This document shows positions 24,901-34,400 of a stretch of 64,000 bases of DNA, in pieces. The first letter of the stretch is position 1. Each line of letters opens with the position of its first letter. A program made the translations under genes and the position numbers. The DNA lies in assembly GCF_020080835.1 (NCBI RefSeq), contig NC_058158.1:2356001-2420000 (forward strand). The letters run 5' to 3'. This DNA is from Cotesia glomerata. Lineage: Eukaryota > Arthropoda > Insecta > Hymenoptera > Braconidae. The notes below the pieces were generated by a model that saw only the letters and a list, made by a program, of their open reading frames with translations, was not told the DNA's origin and did not search any database.

Positions 24901-26117
24901 AATAAACTAGCCTTAGAAAATTATTTTTAAAAAATTGCAATTATAATTTTTAAGAGCTTCTAAAGATGGAATTTTGAAAATAAATTTTTCTTGCTATAAT
25001 TTATTAGTTAAAAAATTTCTAAAATTAATCAGATGTCTCAATTTTAGTGTCATTGGTTAATTAGTAATAATTTATATTGGTTACAATAATAATAATTATA
25101 AAAATGACTACCTCTGCGGAAATGTCATTTAAAAAAATTTTTTTAATAATAAACTAGACTTAAAAAATTGCATTTATAATTTTTTAGAGCTTCTAAAAAT
25201 GGAGTTTTTAAAATAAATTTTTTTTGCTATAATTTATTAGTTAAAAAAATTTCTAAAATTAATCAGATGTCTTAATTTCAATATTATTAATTAATTATTA
25301 ATAATTTATTTTAGTTACATTAATAATAAATAATTATGAAAATCACTACCGCTGCGATGTGATTTTTAAATTATTTTTTAACAATAAACTAAACTTAGAA
25401 AATTATGTTTCAAAAATTGGATTAATAATTGTAATTATTGCATCAATAATCATTAGTAATTTTTTAGAGCTTCTAAAGATGGAATTTTGTAAATAAATTT
25501 TTCAATAATTAATTAAAGTATTAAAAAAAATTCTAAAAATTATCAAATGTCTCAATTTTACTATTATATTTTTAAATATTTCTGGAAAAATAAATTAGCT
25601 TCAGAAAATTATTTTTAAAACATTGGATTAATAATTCTAATTATTGCATCAATAATCAATAATTTTTTATAGCTTCTAAAGATAGAAATTTTTATATAAA
25701 TTTTTCTTACTATAATTTATTAGTTAAAAAATTTCTAAAATTAATCAGATGTCTCAATTTCAGTATCATTAATTAATTGCTAATAATTTATATTAATTAT
25801 AACAGTTAAATTAAGGTAAAGAATATTATTTAACTTTAATTAAATTATCATAATTAAATTAAGTTAAATTATGTCTACAATTACTCAAATTTTCTTCTTA
25901 CAAATTTGTTACTTTTTTTTTTTGTTATTTTTATTTTTATGTTTACCTACTCGAGTAATTATAAAGAGATTGATGCAATCCGAATATGTTATTTAATTTT
26001 TTTTTTTTTTTTCAGTTATCTTGTCATTACGAAAATAATTTTAAGAATAATTACTTTGTAAATATTATTAGCCCTGTTAATGGCTATTGCTGTTGGGTTT
26101 GGTTGTTTATGAATAAA

Positions 26118-26154
<37 letters not shown>

Positions 26155-27984
26155 GTGATTCTCTGTAAGGACGTCTTAAATCTGTACAAAATTGTCCGAC
26201 CAAATTTTTTTTGTTTTTATTAGAAAAAAAAAATTAACAAGGACTACAAAACTATCAGTTTAATTATAATAAATAGCCGAATTAATTCTTGCGTGTTCGG
26301 TATTTGTGTTTCTTTTGCCATATAACATGACAGGGGACTGATTGCCAGGGGACTGATTTTTTTTATCAAATTGAGAAAAATCAAGCAAACTATTTCAATG
26401 CATTCAACTTTTTAAGTTCTCAATGAATGTTTACATTAATTAGAATAATATTAAGACTTATGGATCCAATTTTATAAATAAATTATAAACAAAAATAGCT
26501 GCCAGGGGACTGAGTTTTGAAGTGGCCCAGACACATATTTCCAGAACAAACGGTGCTTTGACACTAAATAAAATGGCGATAAAGCGCTAACAGCCCTATG
26601 GTTATTAACTTACGGCTAGTTAGATCCTTATAAACCTTACAAAAGGTAAAATAACACGCTAGATTTTTCTTTTTTGGCTTCTACTTCTGGCAGGGGACTG
26701 ATCTTAAAATGCCTGGGACAAACTTTGGTTTAATGAATTTAATGAAACAAATTAACTTTCGGTACTTTTTATTGAAGAAGATTGTTAGTTAACTAATTAA
26801 GTTTATAAACATTATGGACCAAATTATATATTATTGACGAATAACTTAAAATTTAATCTTAAAGTTTCAATTTTGGGACTGGGACAGCCCTGGGGACTGA
26901 CATTTCGGTGGTTTACGAATTTATAGCAAAAAAACCAAAATTTATTCCATTTTAGTTTTCAATGCTCCAAATAGAAATGCTTTTTTACTTTCGTAATAAA
27001 TTTTTTTTAGTAACAAAATAACAATTTTTCTAATAAAAAAATTCCTGGGACAGCAAAAAACATCCTTACAGAGAATTACCCATATAAATGAATAGCTGTG
27101 CGTTAGTCTCGATAAAACTCAAAAACGACTGGACCGATTTCAACAATTTTCTTTTTGTTTTGTTCGCTATAGTTCAGGGATGTTTTCGAAAGAATAAAAT
27201 TTTTGAAAAACCCGAAAGTTCAGCTAAGGAAATCAACAGATCTAAAACTGTTAATCGTCTATCTTCTGTATATATGGACAAAAAAAAATTTCATAAATTC
27301 AGTGTTCATTTTTTGGGATCTTGATTCTCAGGTGATAATGAGAAGCGAGTTTCATTTAAGAACTTGACAAAATTCTAATCGCACTTTATACAGCCAGTAT
27401 TTATTCTTTATCGAAGTAGATTAAAGTTTAAAGATTGATAATCGCTGTTCGAAAGGTGTAATAAAATATATTGTAGGTGATACGAAGTTCACCGGGTCAG
27501 CTAGTAATAAATAATTGGAAAAATGACTACCTCTGCGGAGATGTGATACTTGATGGCTGTATACTGGCATCAGGTGTTGCATTGGCACTTTGATCTGAAG
27601 CTAGTGAGTTCATACTCGAGAGACTAGATAGTACATCTATTTAAAAAACAAAACATCATCAGTCTACAAATTTCAGAACCTAGAGCCTGATTATCAGACT
27701 AATTAAAAATAATTACCAGACACTGGTGCGACTCCCAATGATGAAAGCATAGCGTCCAGTTCCTTTCGATGGTCTTTATCAGTACCAGCTGCTCGAACCG
27801 TCGCTTCCTCAACCTTAATCCCCAATTTAATTACACAATAACTTTATAAATTATTTAAATTAGTAAATAAAAATTAACATACATCTTTCTGTTCTTTTTC
27901 TCTCCGACGTCGCTCTTTTTCCTCCCTGATGGCCTGCAACTTGGCCTTCTTTCTCTCCAACTCGGCTTTGCGGTCCGACATCAT
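12902..27984 (-). CDS. sw: Cytoplasmic dynein 1 intermediate chain
   Basis: Non-catalytic dynein subunit that binds dynactin p150 and the dynein light chains and tethers cargo to the heavy chain. Coding exons, 5' to 3': 27984-27883, 27813-27717, 27636-27531, 24646-24513, 23440-23405, 20273-20253, 18626-18579, 17481-17305, 15980-15824, 15745-15373, 14831-14600, 13491-12902. Together they give 2073 nt (690 residues), in frame throughout. The N-terminus MSDRKAELERKKAKLQ is the charged helix that binds p150. HTNIPPKE and YSKQTQTAQTTQTS are the light-chain binding region. LSEEEKQMIILSEDFQRF precedes the WD-repeat propeller (about residue 293 to the end), with GGTYAGQIVLWDNR and IDWTIKLWSL typical blades. 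The start is the first ATG pair after a TTTAG acceptor, so a 5' UTR exon lies upstream. The gene symbol follows the fly orthologue. Confidence 0.95.
13497..14460. repeat. TTAATTATTAATTTT minisatellite in a dynein intron
   Basis: Nearly 1 kb made only of permutations of TTAATTAATAATTATTAATT, with rare GACAATTAA variants. It fills the intron between the last two dynein exons. It is self-complementary at many scales. Confidence 0.95.
16176..17145. repeat. Tandem long-hairpin array A, four units
   Basis: Four units start at about 16219, 16465, 16691 and 16936 (spacing 226-245). Each is an inverted repeat: GATATAAGCTCATC, then TTTCATTTGAGTACCCACAT, a TATATATGTATATA loop, then ATGTGGGTACTCAAATGAAA and GATGAGCTTATATC. 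Spacers carry TGTCAATAATTAAGAAAT. The array lies in the dynein intron between exons 17305-17481 and 15824-15980. Confidence 0.95.
18640..20250. other. Dynein intron, low-complexity
   Basis: About 18700-19460 repeats TTTCTTCTTT / AAATTATTTTAAGTGTTAAA with slippage. Apart from the microexon at 20253-20273 I see no coding sequence. The 63-residue frame at 19461-19652 looks like chance. Confidence 0.6.
20432..21132. mobile_element. MITE with TTACAAGTGGGTC ends, carrying a nested element
   Basis: Left end GGTAATTATTTACAAGTGGG, right end CCCTACTTATAAATATTTAC. It abuts another copy of the same family at 21139-21595 in the same orientation. The interior contains the insertion at 20765-20944. Confidence 0.75.
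20765..20944. mobile_element. 180-bp MITE nested in another MITE
   Basis: Ends GGTAGAAGTACCG and GATACTTCTACC form an inverted pair. The sequence is missing at the matching point of the neighbouring copy at 21139-21595, which supports insertion. The host sequence resumes at once on both sides. Confidence 0.65.
21139..21595. mobile_element. MITE with TTACAAGTG ends, tandem copy
   Basis: Left end GTAATTATTTACAAGTGCAG, right end CCCCACTTGTAAATATTTAC. The core GGCCATATCTAGGTGAAAAA is shared with the copy at 11582. Confidence 0.75.
21830..22090. other. Unexplained GC-richer patch in a dynein intron
   Basis: On the plus strand a CTGTTAG acceptor-like site (about 22025) is followed by about 50 bases open as EDEQKNREEFVEEPEP or, from ATG, MNRKTVRSLLRNPSQ, then a GTAATT donor. 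The minus strand gives no dynein-like peptide. It could be an exon of a nested gene, an alternative promoter, or chance. Confidence 0.25.
22650..23330. repeat. Tandem imperfect repeat in a dynein intron
   Basis: A unit of about 180 bp recurs at about 22690, 22870 and 23050, marked by TTCTAATTGATCCTAAGAAA, ATAAGACATTTTTTTTATAA and ACGACCAATATTTTCTCCTT. Related sequence is at about 32780-33000 in a PA2G4 intron. Confidence 0.65.
23405..23440 (-). CDS. sw: Dynein intermediate chain cassette microexon, 36 nt
   Basis: A strong acceptor (CTTGCTCCGCAG) and a GTGGGT donor enclose GYFETDWWRPRK. It joins upstream SHD and downstream AHAFDYYDEYN in phase. Upstream to about 23550 the sequence stays GC-rich and open on the minus strand, so a longer alternative form of this exon is possible. 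The exon is included in the gene entry; it is listed separately because it is easily missed. Confidence 0.75.
24700..25850. repeat. Four diverged copies of an AT-rich MITE in a dynein intron
   Basis: The block alternates a left end near TATAATTTATTAGTTAAAAA and a right end near AATCAGATGTCTCAATTT, about 240 bp apart, four times. It belongs to the AAAATTAGCAGACAT group seen across the window. Confidence 0.55.
26118..27504 (+). mobile_element. Non-autonomous Helitron, interrupted
   Basis: Starts at A|TCTATATATATA (26118) and ends with CACCGGGTCAGCTAG|T (27504), matching the Helitron rule of a 5' TC, a 3' CTAG and insertion between A and T. The ATGAATAGCTGTGCGTTAGT stretch at 27087 and AACGACTGGACCGATTTC fit the 5' part of arthropod Helitrons. 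It is split by the element at 26153-27081. The 3' end lies 26 bases from a dynein exon splice donor. Confidence 0.75.
26153..27081. mobile_element. 929-bp inverted-repeat element with repeated CAGGGGACTGA
   Basis: Ends GGGTGATTCTCTGTAAGGAC and its near-complement closing in CAGAGAATTACCC define the element. Inside, CAGGGGACTGA or a close variant occurs five times (near 26331, 26346, 26511, 26692 and 26890), separated by unrelated sequence. There is no long open frame. It is inserted in the AT tract at the 5' end of the Helitron, so the target duplication cannot be read. Confidence 0.75.
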
Positions 27985-28050
27985 TTTTGATATATTACCT
28001 AAACAAAATACATATTAGACATTCTTTTTAAATTCGCGTATTGATTTACC

Positions 28051-28122
<72 letters not shown>

Positions 28123-28208
28123 GGTAATATATATATATATATATATAAATGGTAATATATATATATATATATAAATGGTAACTATATATATATATATATA
28201 TATATATA
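28051..28208. repeat. (AT)n microsatellite with AAATGGTA interruptions
   Basis: Several AT runs separated by copies of AAATGGTA, just upstream of the dynein start codon and within its 5' UTR intron. Confidence 0.9.
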
Positions 28209-28559
28209 ACTGTCTTATTTATAAAGACAAAATAATGATACTAAAATTGATAAACAATTTTTAGGATTTTTTTGTACAAATAAATTATTAAATTGATAAA
28301 AAAAATTTAATAAAATTAAAAAAAAATATTTTCTTATTTTTCAAATAAAATTAAACTGTCAAATGTCTGCTAATTTTAATATCTTAAATATCCACAAAAT
28401 AAATTACTAATGACAAAAATGTCAAACTAACGGTTTGCAAATAAATTAATAAAAAAATTGCGAGTGTTAGTTATGAAAATAATTAATATTCACAAGAGTA
28501 CTTTAAATGTCATTCATATGTTGACTCATATTTAAAGCCCAGTTTAAGTAAATTTATAA

Positions 28560-29087
28560 AAAATTACCTTTCAAATAAAATAGTGTGAATAAATTAATTA
28601 ATTACTGCAATGTGACACTTAAAAAAAACAATAACAACTTGTTGGCACTAAAAATTAATTTTAAAAAGTCTTATAAATTTCCTAAACTCAATACGCCTGT
28701 ACATTAGACCCACACTCCATTTTTGTTCTCGATTCAATGGCGTCTTACTACTAAACTAGTCAGTGCAACTACTCTTTATTTACCCAGTGTGTCATTTAAA
28801 TACTCCAATTAGCTAAAAATAATTTAATAATAAATAAAATAGCTGTCAAATAAATAAATAAATAATTGTGAATTTTTTTTATTTACTTTTTAGGTAAAAA
28901 TATATTCAAAGCAAAAAATAACAATAAAATAATATTTTTTGTGGATCTTGTCAGAGAGATGTCAGGTTATCATTCTTTAAACTTTTACATAATTTTCATT
29001 TAACCTGTGATTATTATTATATATAAATTTTTTTGGAAAATAGTTTTTTAAAAATTATCAGCTGATTTGTGTAAACAATTAAATATC
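28560..29087. promoter_or_regulatory. Shared divergent promoter region of dynein IC and MIC13
   Basis: The dynein coding start (27984, minus) and the MIC13 ATG (29088, plus) face away from each other. A minus-strand 5' UTR exon for the dynein gene probably ends near 28570, where GAAAG|GTAATT reads as a donor and TTTAG before the start codon as its acceptor. No TATA box stands out. Confidence 0.45.
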
Positions 29088-30270
29088 ATGGGAATTATCA
29101 AGTAAGTTTATTTATTTTGTTAACTTTAAACCAACCTAAAAACTAAATTTTGAATAATTTAATTATAATAATAATTATATTATTTAATGTAAATTAATTT
29201 AGCAGAAATTTAACAATTTTTTTAACAAATAAATTATGGGAAAAAAATTGACGTGTAGAAATTAAAATTGTAATTTTTTTTAAAATAATTTTTCGAATGT
29301 AAATTAATTTAGTAGATATTTAATAATTTTTCTAACAAATAAATTATAACAAGAAAAGAATTATTTAAAAAATTGACGTGTAGAAATTTAAAAAAATAAA
29401 AAATGCAATTTTTTAAAAATAATTTTTTGGAACAAATTTTTTTGTTAAATACAATTAAAAAATTGTCAAGTGACGGCTAACTTTAATGTCATATTTTTCA
29501 AAACAAATTTGTTTGTTAAATAAAATTAAAAAATTATTAAGACTGCTAACTTTAATATCATTATTATTTAATAAATAATTTTTTAGATTTGCTGTAAAAT
29601 CAAGTGTTGCTGGAGGAATAGTTTATTGGACTATCCAAGAAGGTTTATGGGGACATTCTGATGAAAGTATAAATTTTTACAACAGAATTTATTCCACAGT
29701 CTCGCCTTATGTCAAAAAAAATATTCCCAAGGAAGTAGTTAACGAGGTAAAAATTAAATTAATTTATTTCTAATTATTATGACCACCTGTCAATTAATTT
29801 TATTAATTTTAATGAAAATTAAATTAGCCGACATCTAATTTTTTTTTTATTGAAAAAATTATCTCCAGAAAAGAAAAAAAAAATTTTCATTTGTAAACAA
29901 GTTTACAAAATACAAGTGCAATTTTTAAAAAATATTTTTTAGTTGTGATTTAATGATAAAAAAAAATAAAAAATTAAAAACGTCGGCTAACTTTATTGTT
30001 ATTTAATTTTATAACTTAAAAATTGGATAAAAGGTTAATTTTTTATTAAAAAAGCTTCCAGAGTTACCAAGTGTCAACTCGATGGCAAACTGGACGGGTT
30101 GTATGTGGAATAAAGGTGTAAAAACAAGCATAAGATTTATCGCCGACTTACCAGATCATATTTCCAATGGCATTGAATCAATAAAATCAATGCCTGCATT
30201 ACAAGCTCCAGCTGACAGCTCAAGTGCCGAGAAATCAAGCGCTACTGTTAAGAAGGAAGAGAAAAAATAA
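29088..30270 (+). CDS. QIL1: MICOS complex subunit MIC13 (QIL1)
   Basis: Small inner-membrane protein that bridges MIC60 and MIC10 subcomplexes to form crista junctions in mitochondria. Exons 29088-29101, 29587-29746 and 30055-30270 give 390 nt (129 residues), close to the family length of about 120. The first exon has only 14 nt (MGII plus two bases). Residues 6-22 (FAVKSSVAGGIVYWTIQ) form the membrane segment with its conserved GG. GLWG and the later WNKGVKTSIRFIADLPDHI are family landmarks. The tail is Lys/Glu/Ser-rich. The gene lies tandem to PA2G4 and divergent from the dynein gene. Identification rests on these motifs and on length. Confidence 0.85.
29806..30003. mobile_element. MITE, TTAGCCGACAT family, in MIC13 intron 2
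   Basis: Begins AATGAAAATTAAATTAGCCG and ends ACGTCGGCTAACTTTATTGT, the clearest inverted pair of this family, about 200 bp apart. Confidence 0.7.
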
Positions 30271-30599
30271 ATTTATTAAATACACCCATAGTATTTATTG
30301 TAAATAAATATACTCGATTACAATTAATCATTCAAGAATTTATTTTCTTGATACCTTACCTGTCAATTTGACACTTTTAAGTCATATTTATTGAATTAAA
30401 AAATTTTGAAAATTAGGTTAGAATTTTTGGAGCTCGAAATTCCCTCCAAGCGCTACTTGCATCCGCTTTTTGACTCAGAAAAATTTATAAAAAAAAATGG
30501 AAATTTTTATGTAATTTTTTAAAATTAATTTCACAAAAAATTATAAATATTTTATTTATTTTATTTGTAAAAAATTTTATTATATCTGGTGGTTATTTT

Positions 30600-31215
30600 C
30601 AATAATTATACAATTTTTTTGACAGCCAATAGTTAAGCGCGCCTTCTTTTGGAACTAACAGCTGATTGGCTGATAATTAGAAATGAAACTGAAGTTAGCC
30701 GTCAGCTGTCAATTTTAAAAATTTTATTAACAAATTAATTACAATAAATGCTTCTAAAAATTTTTATTAAATTTTATATGTGGAATTTTTTAATTAAATT
30801 TTTTTTATAATTATTTAATTGGTATAAAATAAAAAAAAAGTTTTTAATGTTTTAATTTTCATTAAATTTTTAAAAAAAATTTAATAAAAATTAAATTAGC
30901 CGACAAATATTAAAATTTTAATTTTTATTAAAAAAACTTACAAAAAAATAGAAAAAAATGCAATTTAAAAAAAAAATATTTTTTTGTTTTTAATTATTGA
31001 AAAAAAAAATTAAAAACGTCGGTTTTAATAATAATATAGTTGGCCGAAATTTTTGCTTAATTTATTAATTTATAACAAAAAAATATTTTTAAAAAGTTGC
31101 ACTTATATTTTTTGGAGTTTTTAACAAATGTAAAAATAAAAAAAAATTTTTTTTTAATAATTCTTTAATAAAAAAAATCATAAAAATTTTTAAATCTCAG
31201 CTAACTATTTTTTAA
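30600..31215. repeat. Cluster of TTAGCCGACAT-family MITE fragments
   Basis: Ends appear at about 30680 (GAAGTTAGCCGTCAG), 30888 (AATTAAATTAGCCGAC), 31015 (AACGTCGG), 31030 (TAGTTGGCCG) and 31195 (CTCAGCTAACTA). At least two copies lie back to back between MIC13 and PA2G4. Confidence 0.55.
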
Positions 31216-31334
31216 TTTAATTGCATTTAATATTATCTCTTTAATTAAAAATTCTATTGGTTCGCGTGGTAAAAAACAGAGCGTACTGTCGGAAGTTGGT
31301 ACATCACGAAGTTAGTGGTGGTCGTAGATTGGGT

Positions 31335-31378
31335 CACGTGACTGTCGGCAGTAAAACATCGGAGCAGTATATATAAAA
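31335..31378 (+). promoter_or_regulatory. PA2G4 core promoter: E-box and TATA box
   Basis: CACGTG at 31335-31340 is followed by TATATAAAAAG at about 31369. The start codon is at 31408, so the 5' UTR should be very short. A CACGTG E-box is the Myc/Max type of site. Confidence 0.6.
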
Positions 31379-31407
31379 AGTAGTTTTTTTCCAGTAGTGC
31401 TGAAGAA

Positions 31408-34400
31408 ATGGCGGACAAAGACGAAAACGAAAAGACAATCGAGCAAGACTTGGTTGTTACCAAGTATAAAATGGCCGGCGCAATTGTTAACCGTAAGATT
31501 ATGATACAATGATCATCCAGCTTGCTGGATACTATGATTAATATTATTTACAATTATTTATAACTGCTTATTTATTTAGTAATTTATTACTAGCCATATG
31601 GAATGTGGGCCCGCCAATGCCAATGCCGGCCACTGCTCACCATGTGCACCGCTTTTTAATGCTAATTCATTTATTTCACTAATACTCATTTTATTTCAGC
31701 AACTTGCACTCTTTATCAATTTATTCGCCTATTTTAATTCATCTAAAAATATATTTACATTTCATAATTAATATTTGGAATTTTTTGCGCATAACCACGT
31801 TATTTTTCTTGAGGCTATCTTGTTTTTTTTATTTATCTCCATAATTATTGATAAGAACTAAGGCTCAACAAATCATCTGTTTTTTTTTTTCTCATTAATA
31901 TTATTATTATTATTTTTTTTTTTTTTAACTCAATGAACAGGTATATTTTGGAGCTAATTATTTTTTGTCCTTGCAGAGGTCCTGAAACAGGTCCTGGAGA
32001 AATGCGTCGCCGGTGCATCTGTCAGGGAGACTTGTGAGTACGCTGACAGTTTGTTGCTCGAAGAAACTAGTAAAGTTTTCAAAAAGGAGAAAGAGTTGAA
32101 GAAAGGCATCGCATTTCCAACGTGCATATCTGTTAACAATTGCATTTGTCACTTTTCACCTATCGCCAGCGAGCCAGATCTTATTTTAAAAGATGATGAC
32201 ATGGTTAAAGTGTATGTGTTTAAAATTATTAATTATTAATTAGACTAGTTTATTTTAAATGATTAAAAAAGTCGCAGATATTAAAAAATTTTTTTAATTA
32301 CAATGAAAATATTGGTCCTATAAAAAAATTTTTGAAATGAAGGTTTGAAATTTAATTTTGTAAAAAAAAGTTTCTTTTGATTTTTTTAAACAGCTAATAT
32401 TTTTTATGTAATTATTTATTTATTTATTTGTTATTTAATTTTAATGCCAAGGCATTATAGCCAAACGACAAAAGTATAAAAAAAAAAATTATAATAAAGT
32501 ACTCGTAAGGATGATAAAGATAGAAAATTTCAAAATTTTTTATGCTCAGGAAAAATCTTTTTTCTTAAGTTTGGAATGTACTTAAAATCAATACAAAAAA
32601 AGTATAAATTTGATAAATTAAAATGATAAACTCATGTAATAAAAATGTGTTAATGAATATTAATAGTTTAAAATTAAAATTCATTGTTTCGTTCACGCTT
32701 CATGAAGAATTACAAAATTTAGATTCATAATAGTTCAAATTTAGTAATAACTATTTTTTTTTTTTAAATTACAGCGAAAATATTTGTCCTAAAAAAAAAA
32801 TTTTTTTAAAGATCAATATTTTGGCTGTAATTTGAAAATTTTAATATAAATGATTCAAACTTTTGCTAATTATAAAAATCTTAATTTCGAGATTATGGCT
32901 TTCTTATTGGTCCTAAAAAAAAATTATGAGACATTTTTTCTTTAAAATAAAATTTTGAACAACTTTTGTTAAAAAAAATTTTATGACCAATATTTTTACA
33001 ACAATATAAAAAATTTGAACAATTTATTATGAATTATTATTACCAGCAAAAATCTTGGCGCTACTAATAAAAATTATTTAATTATTTATTTATTTATTTA
33101 ATTATCTGCTGCTTTTTGTATCATAATTAAAGTTTGAGCTCTAAGTAATAAATATTTTTTTTTTTTTTGTAATAAATAGTGATCTGGGTGCACACGTTGA
33201 TGGTTTTATAGCTGTTGTCGCACATACTATTGTTATCGGTTCTTCTCCAGAGAAAAAAGTAACTGGTAGGAAAGCTGATGTAGCTTTAGCTGCGCACTAT
33301 GCTTCTCAAGCTGCCTTAAGACTGTTGAAACCTGATACTGAGGTAAATTTATTTAAATAATTATCTCTATTGATATAAGCTCATCCCGACATTACACTCA
33401 TCGAGACCTTTCATTTGAGTACCCACATCAATTTTTCATATATTTTATATATTTATATATTATATATATATGTATAGATGAAAAATATATAAAAATGCAT
33501 GTGGGTACTCAAATGAAAGCTCTTGATGAGTGTAACATCCGGATGAGCTTATATCTTAAAAAATATCAATAATTAAGAACTGACCTTACTATCTTGTCAA
33601 CTAATGATTTTTTTGAAGATATAAGCTCATCCCGACATTATACTCATCGAGACCTTTCATTTGAGTACCCACATCAATTTTTCATATATTTATATATATC
33701 ATATATATGTATATATGAAAAATATATGAAAATGCATGTGGGTACTCAAATGAAAGCTTTTAATGAGTGGAAGATCGGGATGAGCTTATATCTTAAAAAA
33801 TATCAATAATTAAGAACTGACCTTGCTATCTTGTCAACTAATGATATTTTTGAATATATAAGCTCATCTCGATATTACACTCATCGAGACCTTTCATTTG
33901 AGTACCCACATCAATTTTTCATATATTTTATATATTTACATATATATTATATATATGTATATATGAAAAATATATAAAAATGCATGTGGGTACTCAAATG
34001 AAAGCTCTTGATGAGTGTAACATCGGGATGAGCTTATATCTTAAAAAATATCAATAATTAAGAACTGACCTTACTATCTTGTCAACTATCTTGTCAACTA
34101 ATGATTTTTTTGAAGATATAAGCTCATCCCGACATTATACTCATCGAGACCTTTCATTTGAGTACCCACATCAATTTTTCATATATTTTATATATTTATA
34201 TATATTATATATATGTATACATGAAAAATATATAAAGATGCATGTGGGTACTCAAATGAAAGCTCTTGATGAGTGTAACATCGGGATGAGCTTATATCTT
34301 AAAAAATATCAATAATTAAGAACTGACCTTACTATCTTGTCAACTAATGATTTTTTTGAAGATATAAGCTCATCCCGACATTATACTCATCGAGACCTTT

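Noticed and set aside
33594..34315. Open frames of 71-78 residues (HYTHRDLSFEYPHQFFIY type) repeated in the hairpin arrays
   Set aside because: They are the translation of the inverted-repeat arms and recur because the DNA repeats; there is no splice or start context and the arms are conserved on both strands alike.
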